The notes under the pieces were generated by a model that had not been told where the DNA came from, did not search any database, and worked only from the letters and a program-made list of their open reading frames with translations. From Verrucomicrobiota bacterium (GTDB taxonomy: Bacteria; Verrucomicrobiota; Verrucomicrobiia; Limisphaerales; JAGWYX01), in the NCBI GenBank assembly GCA_018969165.1, contig JAGWYX010000288.1, forward strand, positions 1 to 5,836: 5,836 nucleotides of DNA, given 5' to 3'. The position numbers and the translations under genes are program-made. This document shows positions 5,759-5,836 of the stretch, piece by piece. Position 1 is the stretch's first letter; every line of letters starts with the position of its first letter.

Positions 5759-5836
5759 GGGCTGGGTTTTGGTTTTCCATGTTGAGGTAAGTTTTTCCGG
5801 TTTCCCAGGCTTCGCTGGTTTCCTGGAGCAGGGCCG
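5742..5836 (-). CDS. Transposase, C-terminal end only (IS256/mutator-like)
   Basis: The minus strand from the window edge reads ALLQETSEAWETGKTYLNME, then NQNPALSSKC and TAA, about 31 codons with the 5' part beyond the window. The E-x-W-x-TGK-x-YLNM pattern resembles the extreme C terminus of mutator-type (IS256) DDE transposases. The catalytic residues are not in view. The stop lies only about 31 bp from the presumed element end, as is usual for compact insertion sequences. The gene converges on and overlaps the last codons of the truncated hsdS. Family assignment from such a short segment is tentative. Confidence 0.6.
   Translation of the reverse strand, partial: ALLQETSEAWETGKTYLNMENQNPALSSKC

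Larger units (their letters stand above)
5711..5836 (-). mobile_element. Outer end of an insertion sequence, probably IS256/mutator family
   Basis: HsdS similarity stops at about 5712, and the sequence that follows carries the end of a transposase gene running towards it. The first ~26 bases (about 5712-5737) are a plausible terminal inverted repeat: GC-rich outer end, a run of seven Ts, then TGTAAAA, which resembles the inner end of IS256-family inverted repeats as I recall them. The other end, the second inverted repeat and any 8-9-bp target duplication lie outside the window, so family and exact boundary are inferred. Confidence 0.6.

Noticed and set aside
1..5836. CRISPR arrays, tRNA or rRNA genes
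   Set aside because: No regularly spaced repeats were seen, and no tRNA cloverleaf or rRNA-like segment was recognised on reading both strands.

Overview
The window looks like chromosomal DNA from a GC-rich, Gram-negative-type bacterium, most likely of the Verrucomicrobiota (Limisphaerales/Pedosphaera-like) or a neighbouring PVC lineage. The clue is a prepilin-like protein with an FTLIELL leader segment and a C-terminal ...FEDGHV motif, a family greatly expanded in that group. This placement is inferred from protein style; no taxonomic marker gene is present.

Layout. Positions 1-249 hold no convincing gene. They contain small palindromes and an open minus-strand frame without a good start. 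Positions 250-894 (minus strand) encode orotate phosphoribosyltransferase (PyrE). A divergent intergenic region with a short GC hairpin separates it from two tightly packed plus-strand genes: a membrane-anchored protein with an STN/secretin-N-like domain (1070-1885) and a prepilin-type protein (1914-2627). About 300 bp of non-coding DNA with a strong hairpin follows. Next is a type I restriction-modification pair, hsdM (GTG start at 2967, to 5060) and hsdS (5057-5758), joined by an ATGA overlap. The window ends inside an insertion sequence, probably of the IS256/mutator family. Only its outer end and the last ~31 codons of its transposase (minus strand) are visible.

How the parts work together. 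PyrE makes OMP in pyrimidine synthesis and is unrelated to its neighbours. The STN protein and the prepilin are probably co-translated and may act in the same envelope or pilus-like assembly, but this is inference. HsdM and HsdS would form a DNA-adenine methyltransferase, with HsdS choosing the target. No hsdR is visible.

Most interesting point. HsdS is only 233 aa. It holds one target-recognition domain and one conserved helical spacer. It stops being HsdS-like exactly where the second half-repeat begins: the KPSG motif of residues 10-13 recurs at 216-219. The insertion sequence starts there, and the last 14 residues are read from it. The locus therefore encodes a natural half-specificity subunit, which could be inactive or could work as a homodimer recognising a palindromic site.
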